The notes under the pieces: generated by a model
The model's database searches: none
The model's input: only the letters and a program-made list of their open reading frames with translations
What the model was told of the DNA's origin: nothing
DNA from: Mytilus galloprovincialis
Lineage: Eukaryota > Mollusca > Bivalvia > Mytilida > Mytilidae
DNA: 64,000 nt
Reading direction: 5' to 3'
NCBI RefSeq assembly: GCF_965363235.1
Contig: NC_134851.1
Coordinates: 40,142,321-40,206,320 of the forward strand
Translations under genes and position numbers: made by a program
Shown: positions 1-12,200 of the stretch, piece by piece
Layout: every line of letters starts with the position of its first letter
Position numbering within the stretch: position 1 is the stretch's first letter

Positions 1-434
1 CCTTGCCTGACACGGGTCTGACTCCCTCAGTTCTAAAGACTGTTTAATGAAGACTCCAATATGACAAACAAGTTCAGGGATGGGGTTTAGAATGTGTTTA
101 AGTTTATTGAATGCATCAAGATGCTGAAATAATGGTACATAGTCTTTTAGATAAGCAAAAAGATTAGAACGCAAAGATATGTTAATGTCACAATACAAAA
201 AGAAATGATATTCATCATCTAGGACTTCACATTTTTTACATAATCTTTGTGCTCTTGGAATGTTTCTGTACCTTCATAATTCAATGCCTAGGGAATGATC
301 ACTTAGTCTAAATTTTGAGAGTAACTGCCTATGTATAAAATTATTGCAATTTAAATATTCCTCAGACTGACAATTATTTTTTAATTTCCCATAAAGACAA
401 AGTTTGGATGAGGAATCCATTTTTGAAAGTTTAA

Positions 435-3011
435 TTAAAGTATTTTTTCATATTCCTCTGAAACACACTTTTTTATATTACATTTTAACATATTTTTTGA
501 TTGTTTAAAAGGTACATTATTATTAGAGTAATTTTCTGGGTTTATTTTCATTTCTTTAAAAATTTTATCTGCAAATGAGTACCAGGAATAAATTCCTTCT
601 GAATGTAAATTTATGTTTGTTTGTAGAGATTCTTTAACCAGGGGATTAATATCATTACAATTTATTCTATAAAAATACATGAGTGTTTGAGTTTTTATAT
701 AGGAGTCCAAAGTAAATCTACCTAATTCTGATCTAGCACCTATGTTAGTGGCTGTCTTTTTCAGTCCTAATACTGCTTTACAAAATTTAGAATGAACCTT
801 CTCAAAGGGATGTTTTTCTGCTAATGCAAGAGTATCACAAAAAGTATTATTTACTGCAGCTCTATTAGATGCCCTAAAAGCTGACTGAAAATTATCCATA
901 AACCAAATCTCAGAGTTGTATGTCAAAATAGGTCTTATAAGAGTATCAAATAATTTACATGACAAATTAGTGGGAACAAAATTAAAATTGGACATATATT
1001 TTCTCAATAAAAATAAAACTTTAATGCCTTTTTTAGACAGCTCTTCAGTAGTTTTTGTAAAATTTCCCCTATAGTTAATAATATTCCCTAGAAATTTAAA
1101 GTCCTTAACTTCAGTCAAAAATTTATTATTAAACAAGATGGGTGGGGATTGTTTATAAATATTCTGAAAAACTAGAATTTTAGTCTTGTTTGTATTAACA
1201 CTCAACTGCCATTTAGTGCAATATTTATTTAGTTTATCTAATGCATTTTGAAGCCCCTGGTGTGTCTCGGACAATAACACTAAATCATCTGCATAGCTGA
1301 GAGTTTGGATACTTGAAGTATCAAGAACTGGAGGGTTACAATTTACATCAAAAATTGAATGTAAATCATTTATATAACAATTAAACAAAGTAGGACTTAA
1401 ACTGTCCCCTTGTCTTACACCTCTAATTATTGGAAAAAACAAAGAGTGTTCATTGCCAATCTTCAGTGCAGACTGGGATAAACTATACATATTTTTCAAA
1501 GTAGTATAAAATTTCACACCAACACCATCATTTATCAATTTATACAACAGGCCATTATGCCAAACAGAGTCAAAAGCACCACGCAAATCTACAAAACAAG
1601 CAAACAGCTTTTTCTTATTTTTTTTCAAATATTTAGTGACAAGAGTTTTTAAAATAAATATGCTATCAGATGTTCTGTGATTTGAACGAAATCCAAATTG
1701 ATGACTGGAGAACTTATTTTCATAATGCTTTACTAGTCTTTTATTCAAAATAGAGCTATATAATTTTGCTAGACAGTTTAAAATAGAAATGCCTCTATAG
1801 TTACATATGTCTTCTTTATCTCCAGACTTATGGATTAAAACAATAAATGCTTTTCTCCAGATGGTGGGGTAAATACCAGATGATAAAATAAGATTAAAAA
1901 GTTTAACTATGGCTGTTACTGTAACAATGCTACTATATTTTATAATTTCATTAGATATTAAGTCAGGTCCAGTGCTTTTCCCTGATTTTAATTCTTTTAT
2001 ACAGTTCTTTACTTCTGATATTGAAAATGGACTATCAGTACAAATATTATGTTCTAATGTACTCTCAAGCATATTTAAATCTTTTTTAACTTTTTCTTTA
2101 AAAGAGTTATCATATTTTTCAGCCTTACCAAGATTTTGAAAATGTTCTTCATAGTTATTTAATTTAATATTTGAACAATCATCCTGTTTAGTGTCTTCAT
2201 TTTTTAATTTTTTAAGGAGTTCCCAATATTTTTTGGGGTCATTTTCTTGCAAATTTGTTAATGTTTCATATAAGTTCTTTTTAAATACAATTTTCTTTTT
2301 CTTTACTAATTTTTTAAGTTTTTTAGCATGTGTAAAAAAGTTACATTTTAGCTCTAAATTAAATGGTTCTCGTCTCAGTTTAGCTCCTATTGCTTTAATA
2401 GTTTTTTTAAGATCACGTACTTCATGGTCAACCCATGGTTTTCTGTTTAGTATTTTTTGTTTAACTTTTTTATATCTTACAATTTTACATGATTTATTTG
2501 CTAGGCTCTCAAAAATATTTTTTATATCAGAAGTTGCCTTGTCAATTCCTGAAAAAGTTTGTTCAAACTGTGAGTCTTCAAAATCTCTAATTTGTTGTTT
2601 AATAAAATTTTCCCCTAGTACTTCAATCATTTTGTCTCTTGATGTATTCTCCCATCTATATTTCACTCCTATCTGAGTAAAGTTTTTATGACTTTTATGT
2701 TCTGTGTGACATATATTACATTTCAGTATAACAGATATAGGGACATGATCTGACAAATATGTTGGTTCGCCAATATAAAAATATTCTATAGAGGACATCA
2801 AATCCATGTCAGACAAGGCATAGTCAACAGTGCTTGAACCATTATGCTTGTAACAAGTTACATTACCAAAAAGATCACCTACAAATCTACCATTCAGTAT
2901 TCTGAGCCTGGAGGCAATACATAGATCAATTAGTTGTTTTCCATGAGGATTTAATACTTTGTCTAGAGAATTTCTATAAATATGTGAATCACCCAGATAG
3001 TCATCTGGCAA
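435..3011 (-). pseudogene. LINE ORF2, endonuclease end plus reverse transcriptase
   Basis: An 858-codon segment. Its first 100 residues finish the endonuclease, with the SDH motif at residues 87-89 and the aspartate in TVDYALSD near 61-68. A Lys-rich linker follows. The reverse transcriptase spans roughly 330-620: GKSTGPD at 344-350, KSGDKEDICNYRGIS at 395-409, FVDLRGAFDSV at 473-483, GVRQGDSLSP at 531-540 and the catalytic YADD at 573-576. The open length suggests a moderately recent insertion, but the breaks on both sides show that the copy is dead. The reading stops at EEYEKIL because of a frameshift, not at a natural end. Confidence 0.85.
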
Positions 3012-3045
3012 TAAATTTAAAAGATCATCATGAATATTATTTTCA

Positions 3046-3693
3046 TCAGAGATAAAAATCTAAATGATTACTGACTCTAGCGTTAAGATCTCCAATAATA
3101 AGAATATTACCTTTGGATGACAGCTTTGAGATTTCATTTTCAAGTAATATAAAGTCATCATTAAAGTATGTAGATGACAATGGTGGAATATAACATGCAC
3201 ACACATATATATCTTTTTTTAAACCAAAGAAAAATTTATCAAGCTTTAACCATAGCCTGTTGTCAGATTTTGTTACATTTAAAACTTCAGATATACCTTT
3301 ATGTAAGGTAGATTTATAATATACAATTATACCTCCACTGTATCTTTTGGATCTTAATTTCTTTTTTCTAGATTTCTGTACATAATTAAAATTTACAATG
3401 TTTGTACTAGAATCGGCACCTTTCCAAGTTTCCATTAAAATATTTATGTCATATTTAAGACTAGATAAAAAATAGTCATCTTCTAATTTACCTCCCAGGC
3501 CCTGAATATTCCAACTACCAATCGACAAATTTGTTTTCATTTCAAAATCAATTTCTGGTGTAAAGCAAGATATAGATCTATAAAATTTATTGGGCAAAGG
3601 GAAGTAACTCAAATTTTTCCCAGATATAGAATTTTCACATTTAATATTTACTCTTTTTTCCTTTTTTGTTTGTTTTTTCCTTTGATGCTGCAT
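3046..3693 (-). pseudogene. LINE ORF2, N-terminal endonuclease part
   Basis: This is the 215-codon opening part of the LINE polyprotein. After a basic Lys/Arg-rich start it shows the apurinic-endonuclease-type landmarks: SIGSWNIQGLGG, then ILMETWKG with the catalytic-type Glu, SGGIIVYYK, and IIGDLNAR near the end. These are the family's usual blocks in the usual order. The frame breaks right after GDLNAR, about 30 bases before the next open segment picks up the same domain. No functional product is expected from this copy. Confidence 0.8.
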
Positions 3694-4147
3694 TTAGGTA
3701 AATTTAAACTATGAAATGATATGTAGAACAAACAAAATTAACTAGACACAGGGATATTTTCTCTTTAACCCCTCATTAACATTCAATAAAAGTTTAAGAA
3801 AACATAATCATGATAATTTATCTATTTTTTTCCCCTTTCAGTAAATATATACCAATCATACTTGTACTTGTATATACTTGAAAAGAATAACATGGTATAT
3901 ATACATGGTACATAAAAACTTTCATATTTCAATTATTTTTATGGATTATGAGAACAAATTTCAAAATAAGAAACAAAACAAAAACAGTTTCATAGAACTT
4001 TCTACTCTTATTTAGAATTAGAAGATTTTCATTGTTTTCTATATATCCAATCATAACCACAAAATGCTATTTATAAAAATAATAATGAACACATTTTAAT
4101 GATAACAATTAACAGTACACATGGTCAGTAACCAAAACATTTTAATA
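3694..4147. other. AT-rich spacer upstream of the LINE ORF
   Basis: About 450 bases, possibly including the LINE 5' untranslated region. No open frame, tandem repeat or splice-bounded exon was seen. Confidence 0.4.
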
Positions 4148-4725
4148 GTGCAAGCCTTCAAGAGCCAAACGTAGTAACTTGAGATTCATGTCTGAATTAC
4201 GACGACTTGTTTGTTGGTAGTCATTGAAGTTGTTGTTTGTGAATTTGTCTTGCCACTGAGAGGAATGGTCATGATGGTTGTCCCACGGATTTCTATTAAA
4301 TGTGTATTGACGCTCATGTTGCTGATTTCTCCAATTACTCTGTCTACTTTCGGTGTATTATACACCCCGCTAAGCCAAACAGACATCCTACTTTCGTAAG
4401 AGTTGTATACTGCGGTCGGATAATTTAAAGACCAGCAATTACCCTGTTGATCTTTCACAGTGTTTTCTGCTATTTAAGACTGAAACAAAAATCAAAATAT
4501 CAACTTTCCTTATATTTAGCAAATTTTAAGCCTACTTTATTCATCTGACAGGTTTGCCATCAACACTATTGAAAGAAAGATAACTCTTGATATTTTTAAG
4601 GTAAGAGCCCAAAGACGTACCAATAACAGAAATATCCGTAACTCAGTCTTGTTCCTTGTATTTGATAATATTTTACGAGCTTCAGCAACAATATATCTAC
4701 CATGACCCTTCATTGATACATGCAT
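4148..4725 (-). pseudogene. Unassigned coding-like fragments
   Basis: Two minus-strand open stretches do not join cleanly. The first (4725 down to about 4621) starts MHVSMKGHGRYIVAEARK and ends at a GTACGT that could be a splice donor. The second lies downstream of a tttttgtttcag acceptor-like site near 4480 and is open in one frame to 4186. In another frame, 4364 down to 4148 reads a polar Asn/Gln/His-rich tail ending LRLALEGLHY and then a stop. No phase joins the donor to the acceptor without an immediate stop. They could be remnants of a host gene or of the upstream ORF of the neighbouring LINE. I do not recognise either protein. Confidence 0.2.
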
Positions 4726-4944
4726 GAGGGTTTGGGTTGTGTTTACCGAATAGAGAAAAATGGCCGTAAAAAATCATGAATAGAGAAAATGTTAAAAAAT
4801 AAATAAATATATACAACAGAGAAAAATGGTTAGAAAATATATAGAATAGAAATAATTCGATACTACAATATAAAGAATAACTGCAAAAAAAATGAGTTGA
4901 ATATACTGTTTACAGAAGAAACAAGTGAAACTGTGAGCTTCTGC

Positions 4945-5469
4945 TCACTGATGATACCCCCGTCCAAATATGCATTTCGAAACTTTTAATGGAAAAGAGG
5001 CAACTGGATAATCTAATCTCAATAATGTAAAATGGTAAGTGTTCGGTAAACACAGGAAGTTGTCGAGTGATGAATCTGAAAACGCATCACACGGTATAGC
5101 TGACTTATATCAAGTCTGAAACCAAATATCAGAAATCCTGGTAGTGCAGTTCCTGAGAAAAATGTGACGAAAAATTTTCAACTTGGCTATCAGGTGTAAA
5201 AATGATACAAGTGTTCGGTAAACAGAAAGTTGTCGAGTGATGAATCTGAAAACGCATCACACAGTATAGCTGACTTATATCAAGCCTGAAACCAAATTTC
5301 AGAAATCCTGGTAGTGTAGTTCCTGAGAAAAATGTGACGAAAAATATTCATGGGACGGACGAACTGACTGACAGACTGACGGACTGACTGACTGATGGAC
5401 TGGCGGACTGACGGAAGGACAGACAGAGGTAAAACAGTATACCCCCCTTTTTTTCAAAGCGGGGGTATA
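4945..5469. repeat. Short interspersed element with inverted ends and an internal duplication
   Basis: The segment opens with gataccccc and closes with gggggtata, a short terminal inverted pair. Inside, a unit of about 150 bases beginning agtgttcggtaaac occurs twice in tandem (about 5038-5185 and 5211-5350), differing at a handful of sites. A degenerate gactgactgacgg array follows at 5358-5425. There is no coding capacity. It looks like a non-autonomous element common in molluscan DNA. Confidence 0.55.
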
Positions 5470-5564
5470 AAAACAATGCCCAGAATACAGTTATATGAAG
5501 TAAAACCATAATTAAATAGCCGTTACTTTTTAATGATAATGAGCAACAACATTAGAATACTTAA

Positions 5565-6127
5565 TGTGCTGAGCCTGACTCAGCTAGTATAACCATGGGA
5601 TTGTATCGCAATCTCGGCAAATTACAAAGAATAACAACTTGTGAGTGAAGCTTGTAGATTATAATTCCACCAGAAAGAATACAGGAGTTTACAGAGTGTG
5701 TAATGTTTGGTAAACTGAAAGAAATAAAAATACAATATTTTACAATATGTACGAAAGAAATATATGAATGTTCAATGCAATAATAATATCAAGTCAAAAA
5801 CGAAAGTAGAATTCTCAGTTCAATTCATAGAAATAAACAATTACAGTTCGTATTGTTGAATAAACGTGGAATCCAAGTTAACGGAATTAACGGTATATAT
5901 ATTTAACAGTTTATAATTGATTTGAAACGTACTTGACGGTGATTTGTCACAATATCCGCAGGAGCAGTTTTGTCGTGGCATCCATTTGCAATAGACCGGT
6001 GAGGAAGAGAAAGTAAGCACTAGTGAAAATACGGAGAAGTTCAGAGTATTTCCGGAAAATACGGATGTCTAAAAATCCAATCAAATAGACTATACAATGA
6101 ATATAATTGCGGATGTGAATCAGAATA
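5565..6127 (-). repeat. 3' LTR of the BEL/Pao element
   Basis: 563 bases, matching 12777-13339 without a difference that I could find. Because the element is on the minus strand, this left copy is the 3' LTR. Confidence 0.93.
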
Positions 6128-6221
6128 CTCCCCGTCTGAAATCTACCTGATATCACTATTATTCCATAAGATATAACACATATGAATGTCACTATATAAA
6201 TCCAGAGATATATACATATAT

Positions 6222-9200
6222 TTACACAGGAGTGTTCTCTATGAGAAGAATCATGTCCACGATAGGGCGTGTGTAGGTTGTGGCTTTTCCATTAACGATA
6301 ACTCGCACTTCTGCTTTTCGGACATGTTCGTCTGAACTTTTAAATGAGTTCACTATAATTCCAACGGGCCATTGGGTACGGCAAATGTTTTTGTCCTTAA
6401 GAAGAATGACGTCTCCTTCGATGAGATCACGGCGATCTTCGGTCCATTTTCGTCGTTGTTGTAGTAACGGCAGGTATTCCTTCCTCCAACGGGACCAGAA
6501 AACACTGGCCAGAGCCTGTACTCGTCTCCATTCGGCAAGACAGAGATCTCGTTTGTCGAATTCCCCAAGATGGTCTGAAGTGAAAACGTAGTCAGTTTTC
6601 TGTGTCAATAACATAGCCGGAGTTAATATTAACGGATTCTCTGGATCTGTTGATACCGGTACCAGAGGTCTAGAGTTCACTATTGCTGAAACTTCTGCCA
6701 TTAGTGTGTTAAGCACGTCATGCGTAAGACTTCTTCCGGCTGCATTTAGAAGCATAGAATCAAGAATTCTTCTGGTGATACCAATCATTCTTTCCCAGGC
6801 TCCACCCATATGGGACGAATGCGGCGCATTGAAGATCCAAGTTGTACCAGAACTGTACAGAAAGTTCTTGAAGGGTCCATCTTCAACGTTGATTGAATCA
6901 ATTTTTAAATCGTCGATTGCTCCAATAAAGTTTGTTCCACGGTCAGATCGGAAAATCTTTACTTGGCCTCTTATAGCGGCGAATCTCCTGACGGCGTTTA
7001 TGAAGGCCGAAGAACTCATTTCCTCGATTAATTCGATGTGAATAGCTCTTGTCACTAAGCATGTGAATAAAATTGCCCAACGTTTGGAGTTGGCGTATCC
7101 ACCACGTGTTTTACGTGAAACAATTGTCCAGGGTCCAAAGGTGTCTATTCCAACGTTAGTAAACGGAGGTGAAGGTTCAAGACGGTCCTCTGGCAAATCA
7201 GACATGATTTGATACTCAGTTTTTCCTCTGAGTTTGCGGCATGTCACACATTTGTGAATAATAGATGAGATTAAGCGTTTTGCTCCTACGATCCAAAATC
7301 CTGCGGAACGAATCGCTCCATCTGTGAAATGGCGACCTTGATGTTTTATCTTGTTGTGGTAGTGTCGAACTAATAATGTTGCTACATGATTGCGTCCGGG
7401 GACGATCAATGGTTTCTTTTCACGGAGGTTCAAGTCCGATTTTACAATACGGCCTCCAACTCGTAATAGTCCTCGTTCATCCAAAAACGGATTGAGGTTA
7501 GCTATCGGGCTCCGCTTATTAATTTGTTCCTGACGTTTTATACAATCTATTTCATCTCCATAAACTTCCTGTTGTGCAGATATTAAGATGAAATTTTCGG
7601 CATTTGAAAAACTATCCACAGAAGTCACTGATGATGCCTGTTTTGACCCGTGTAAACGAGAGAAACGTTCCAAAAAGGCTATCGCTCGCACAAGTGATGT
7701 CCAGTTGGAGAATCGATTGAATCTATCAGTTCCGATACCTTTATGCTCAGGTGTGGAAAATGTTTTTGCAACATTAACAGTTGCACGGATTTCTCCATCT
7801 TCTTCTGGATCTATTAGCTGGTGTATATCCTCAGAATTCTTCTGTTCTGAGGAAAGAAGTTGTTTTGGTCCTAATAACCATTCGCTGCTGTGAATTTCAT
7901 GGGCTTGTACGGACCTTGTTCCCGAGTCTGCGGGATTACGGTGAGTTGGTACATAATTCCATTGACTTGGAGAGCTAAATTTTCTTATTTTCTCCACTCG
8001 ATTGGCGACATAGATGAAGAACCTTCTTGTCTCGTTACTTATGTAGCCTAGGACTACTTTACTGTCTGTGTAGAATTTTACGGTGTCTATATGTAAATCT
8101 AAATTATCCATGATGGTCTGTGTTATCTCGACTGCTAATACTGCAGCAGATAGTTCAAGGCGTGGAATAGTATGACCACTTGTTGGTGCAACTTTAGCTT
8201 TCCCAAGAATGAATCCTATGTTTGGTTCACCACTACTGTCGGTCGTGCGTAGATATGCAACAGCTGCTATGGCTTTTTCTGATGCATCAGAGAAGACATG
8301 TAACTCCTTTGTGGCGGTTTTGCTCAGATACGGCACGTAGGTACGTGGAATGCGCAATGTTTCGATAGCAATAAGAGTATCTCTCCAAGATTTCCACTCA
8401 TCTGCTGTCTCATCAGTGAGAGGTTGGTCCCAATCGACGGTTTCTGATACTATTTTCCTCAATAGGAGTTTCCCTTGTATAATCACCGGAGCCAAAAATC
8501 CCAGAGGATCGTAGAGACTGTTTATCGTTGATAAAATTCCTCTCCGAGTGATCGGTTTGTTTTCTGATGATAATTGAAATAAAAAGTTATCAGTGTTTAC
8601 GTCCCAGCTGAGACCAAGACTACGTTGTAGGGGTTTGCTATCGCATTCTAAGTCTAGGTCTTTAAGATTTGAAGCCAAATCACTGGCATGAAATGCAGAC
8701 ATAACTTCCGCACAATTAGAGGCAAACTTGTGAAGGCGTAAGTTTCCATATCTTGCTAATGCTTGCTGTGTGTCCTTCATGAGCGTAACAGCTTCCTCTT
8801 TAGTGGGACATGACGTAAGACCGTCGTCGACATAGAAGTCTCTTGTAACAAAGCTAGTCACGTGACTGCCAAACTCTTGTTCTGATGCTTGAGCTGCTTT
8901 TCTGAGTCCAAGCGTAGCAACAGCAGGTGACGGACTATTCCCGAAAACATGAACTCTCATGCGGTATTCGACAAGGTTCTCCTGTAGGTCATTGTCTTTA
9001 TGCCATAAAAATCTCAGGTAATTACGGTGGTCATTTCTGACAACGAAGCAGTGAAACATGTGTTGAACGTCTGCAGTTACTGCGATCATTTCTTTCCTGA
9101 AACGCAGCAGTACTCCCAAGAGATCGTTGGTCAAGTCTGGACCTGTAAGCAGGACGCTGTTAAGTGAAACTCCGTTACATTTGGCGGAAGAATCAAACAC

Positions 9201-12200
9201 ACCTCTTATCTGATCGGGTTTCTTCGGATGATAAACACCAAACAATGGCAAATACCAGCACTCCTCATGTTCGTGCAATGGTGGAGCGAGCTCTGCATGA
9301 TTATTGTCCAGGATCTTACTCATAAAAGTAAGAAAGTGTTCCCGCTTAACTGGGTTTCTATTCAAACTGATGTCTAACATATTAGCACGATGAAGAGCTT
9401 GTTGTCTGTTGCTTGGCAATGGCTGTCTTGGCACTCGGAACGGCAACGGTGCTACCCAACTTCCTTCCGAGTCTCTTACAAATTCGTTGTCCATCTGCTT
9501 CATGAACATTTTGTCCTCATATGACTGTCCAGGCTTGTCATCGTCCCTTGTTTTTTCAAAGAGTGGCGATTGTAAGTCTTTCGTTACAGGGTCTGTGTAG
9601 TTTTCCCGGATGTCAAACTTGCTTGTGCATGGTTGAAAGGTTGAGGGTTGTCCTGTAGGCAAAATGTTGGTTATTTTGACATTTAACTCAAGAGGAACAT
9701 GCTGCTTGTTAATGCAGGTTTCTCCTATCACTACCCAACCAAGTTTCAATTGTTGTGCATATGGAGTTCTGGGTGGTCCTATGCGCTGATCGAGGACATG
9801 GTGTGCCTCTATAAGGTCTCTGCCAATTAAGAGAAGAATTTGGCAATTTTCCTCTATTGGTGGAATGCTACCTCTAAGTTCTTTTAAATGAGGGTGATGC
9901 ATTGTTACTTCAGGAGTAGGTATTTCGTCCCTATTATTGGGAATATGATCACATTCAATCAGTACAGGAAGGTCAAACTTGTCATTACCATTGATTGATT
10001 CCATGACGAAACCTCTTCCTCTTTTGCCGGAAGTGACTACTTTGCCGGAGCATGTTGATAAAGTATAGTTTTCCGGTTTATCTTTGACGTCGAAAAGATT
10101 GAAGAATTCGGGCGATGCTAGTGACCGGTTGCTTTGGTCATCAATGATGGCGTACATGCGAATAACTTTGTACTGGTTATCTTTGTGATAAACATTCACA
10201 GGAAGTATTTTAGCACAAGATTTCCCACTATATGTATCTTTGCAGATCTCAGTACAGGTAGAGTTAACTGAGGTTGCCTTAGTTTCAGCCGATTCTATAG
10301 GCTCCCCGCCGTAGGCTTGCTTAGGCGAGCTAGACTGCGAACTTGTAGGTTGCTGTGGTCTAGTGATGTGAAGTGCGGTAGTGTGTTGTTTACTTCCACA
10401 TTCTTTACAACTTATGCTTGCATTGCAATCCCGGCTTCTATGTGTGGTAGAATCACAACACTTGTAACATACATTGTTTTCTTTCAAAAGACCTTTGCGC
10501 TCCTCTATTGACTTGGCTCGGAACGCTCGACATTCATTTAAGGAATGCTTTGTATTGTGCAGAATACAAAGACCTTGTTTGCTGGCGTCTCTAGATTGCT
10601 GCTCAACTGCTGTTTTATGAGCACCAACTTTAGTCCTAGGGTAAGGCGTAGACCTTGGCGCAGCACCTTTTGTATTTGGTGTGGCTTTTGACCCAAAGAT
10701 GAACCCAGGATCGTTCTTTGTTTTGCTGATTTCCCTGATGTAGGCAGAGAATTCTGTGAAAGGTGGAAAGGCAACGTCATATTTAGCCTTGTATCTTGTA
10801 GCCCTTGTGGTCCACTTTTCTTGGAGTCCGTACGGTAATTTTTCAACAATAGGATTTATCCCGGACGAGGAGTCAAAATATGCTAGCAAACATCCCAGCT
10901 TGGGATTTTCCTTGTGATATTCTATTTCTGATAGAATGTCAGACAGTTCGTAGAGACGTGCGTTGTCCTTATTTGTTAAGGTAGGGAATTTTTCAAGTTT
11001 ACTCTTGAGAGAGGCTTCCAACATTTCTGGAGCACCATACCGCTCGTCAAGCCTCTTCCATAATCTCTGTATACCTATGGTAGGATTATTAGCGTTCGAC
11101 GCTCTTATGCTAATGGCGTGTTTAGCAGACTCTGGACCGAGCCACTTGATCAGTAAATCGATCTGTTCTGAGTCAGAGACTTGTAACTCATCAGTCACGT
11201 TCTTGAAGCTTGCTTTCCAAGTATGAAATGACTCTGCCCGATCGTTAAAGCTTGTTAATCGGGAGAAAAGCAAGTCCTTGCGTAAAAGGAATCTAGTTAT
11301 CTCTGATGTAAAGTTGATTTGTTGCTGGTGTGCAACAGGGATCTCTTCTACTATGCCTTGTTTTTGGTGTGAAACAGGGATCTCTTCTATAAAGTCTTGT
11401 TTTATGCGTAAGACAGGGATCGCTTCTTTAACACCCTGTTTTTGATGTTCAGTAGGGCTCTCATCTGAAAGACCTAATTTTTGTATGCCGGTTACTAATC
11501 CCAGATCTGGGATAAAGGTAACTTCCGGTGACTTAGAATCGGAAGGTAAGACAGCAGATGTCTGTGACAGCAAGTTCAGTGCCGCGGACGGCACGAACGC
11601 TGGTGCTTCGTGGCTCAGCTCAATTTTAACAGGAAATTGCTTTTTCTTTTGAGGTGCTGTTACTTCCTTCACAGCTGTTGATACAGGAAGTTTGTTGACA
11701 AAATCTTGCACACGCTGGAGCGGGTCTTCCTTTTCGTCAGGTAGTTCGCTAAAGGCTTGACTATCGTCGTATTCCAGGATACGAGCCTCGGCTTCTGCGG
11801 CTGCAGCTTCTTTCTGTGCTTCAAGAAGGTTAAATTTGGCTTTAAGCTCGACCTTTTCCCGGCTTACTCGTGCGGCTTCTTGTTGCATTTCAGCCTTCCT
11901 GCGCATAGCCTCTTGTTTACGTTGAGCGACTTCTTGCTCCATTTCTGCCTGTTTGCGTGCAGCTTCCTGTTCCATTTCACCTTGTCTGAACAGGGCTTGT
12001 TCTTCTAACATTGCTTCCTGTTGTAGGATAATGGCATGTTTCTCTACAAAGGCTATTTTAGACTTGGCAGCCTCTGCCTTGGCACGCTTTCTCCGTGCTA
12101 GGCTTGACATGTCTGACACGTTAGAGCTACCACTGCGTGAGGTTTTCTTACCTTTTGAGGTCTTTGTTTTAGTGGATTTGGACTTTGTTAGAGCGAGGCG

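Larger units (their letters stand above)
1..3720 (-). mobile_element. Decayed APE-type LINE, 3' end beyond the window
   Basis: A non-LTR retrotransposon read on the minus strand. Its N-terminal endonuclease part is at 3046-3693, the endonuclease C-terminus plus reverse transcriptase at 435-3011, and a C-terminal cysteine/histidine motif (LCKKC, then HFFLYC) is encoded at about 190-260. It is interrupted by a frameshift near 3040 inside the endonuclease, a frameshift near the A-run at about 450, and a TGA at 274-276 just before the Cys/His motif. Reading resumes in the same protein on each side, so this is one degraded element and not three genes. The clade (CR1, Jockey, I or relatives) was not resolved. 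The left edge of the window cuts its 3' end, and its true 5' end is uncertain. Confidence 0.85.
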
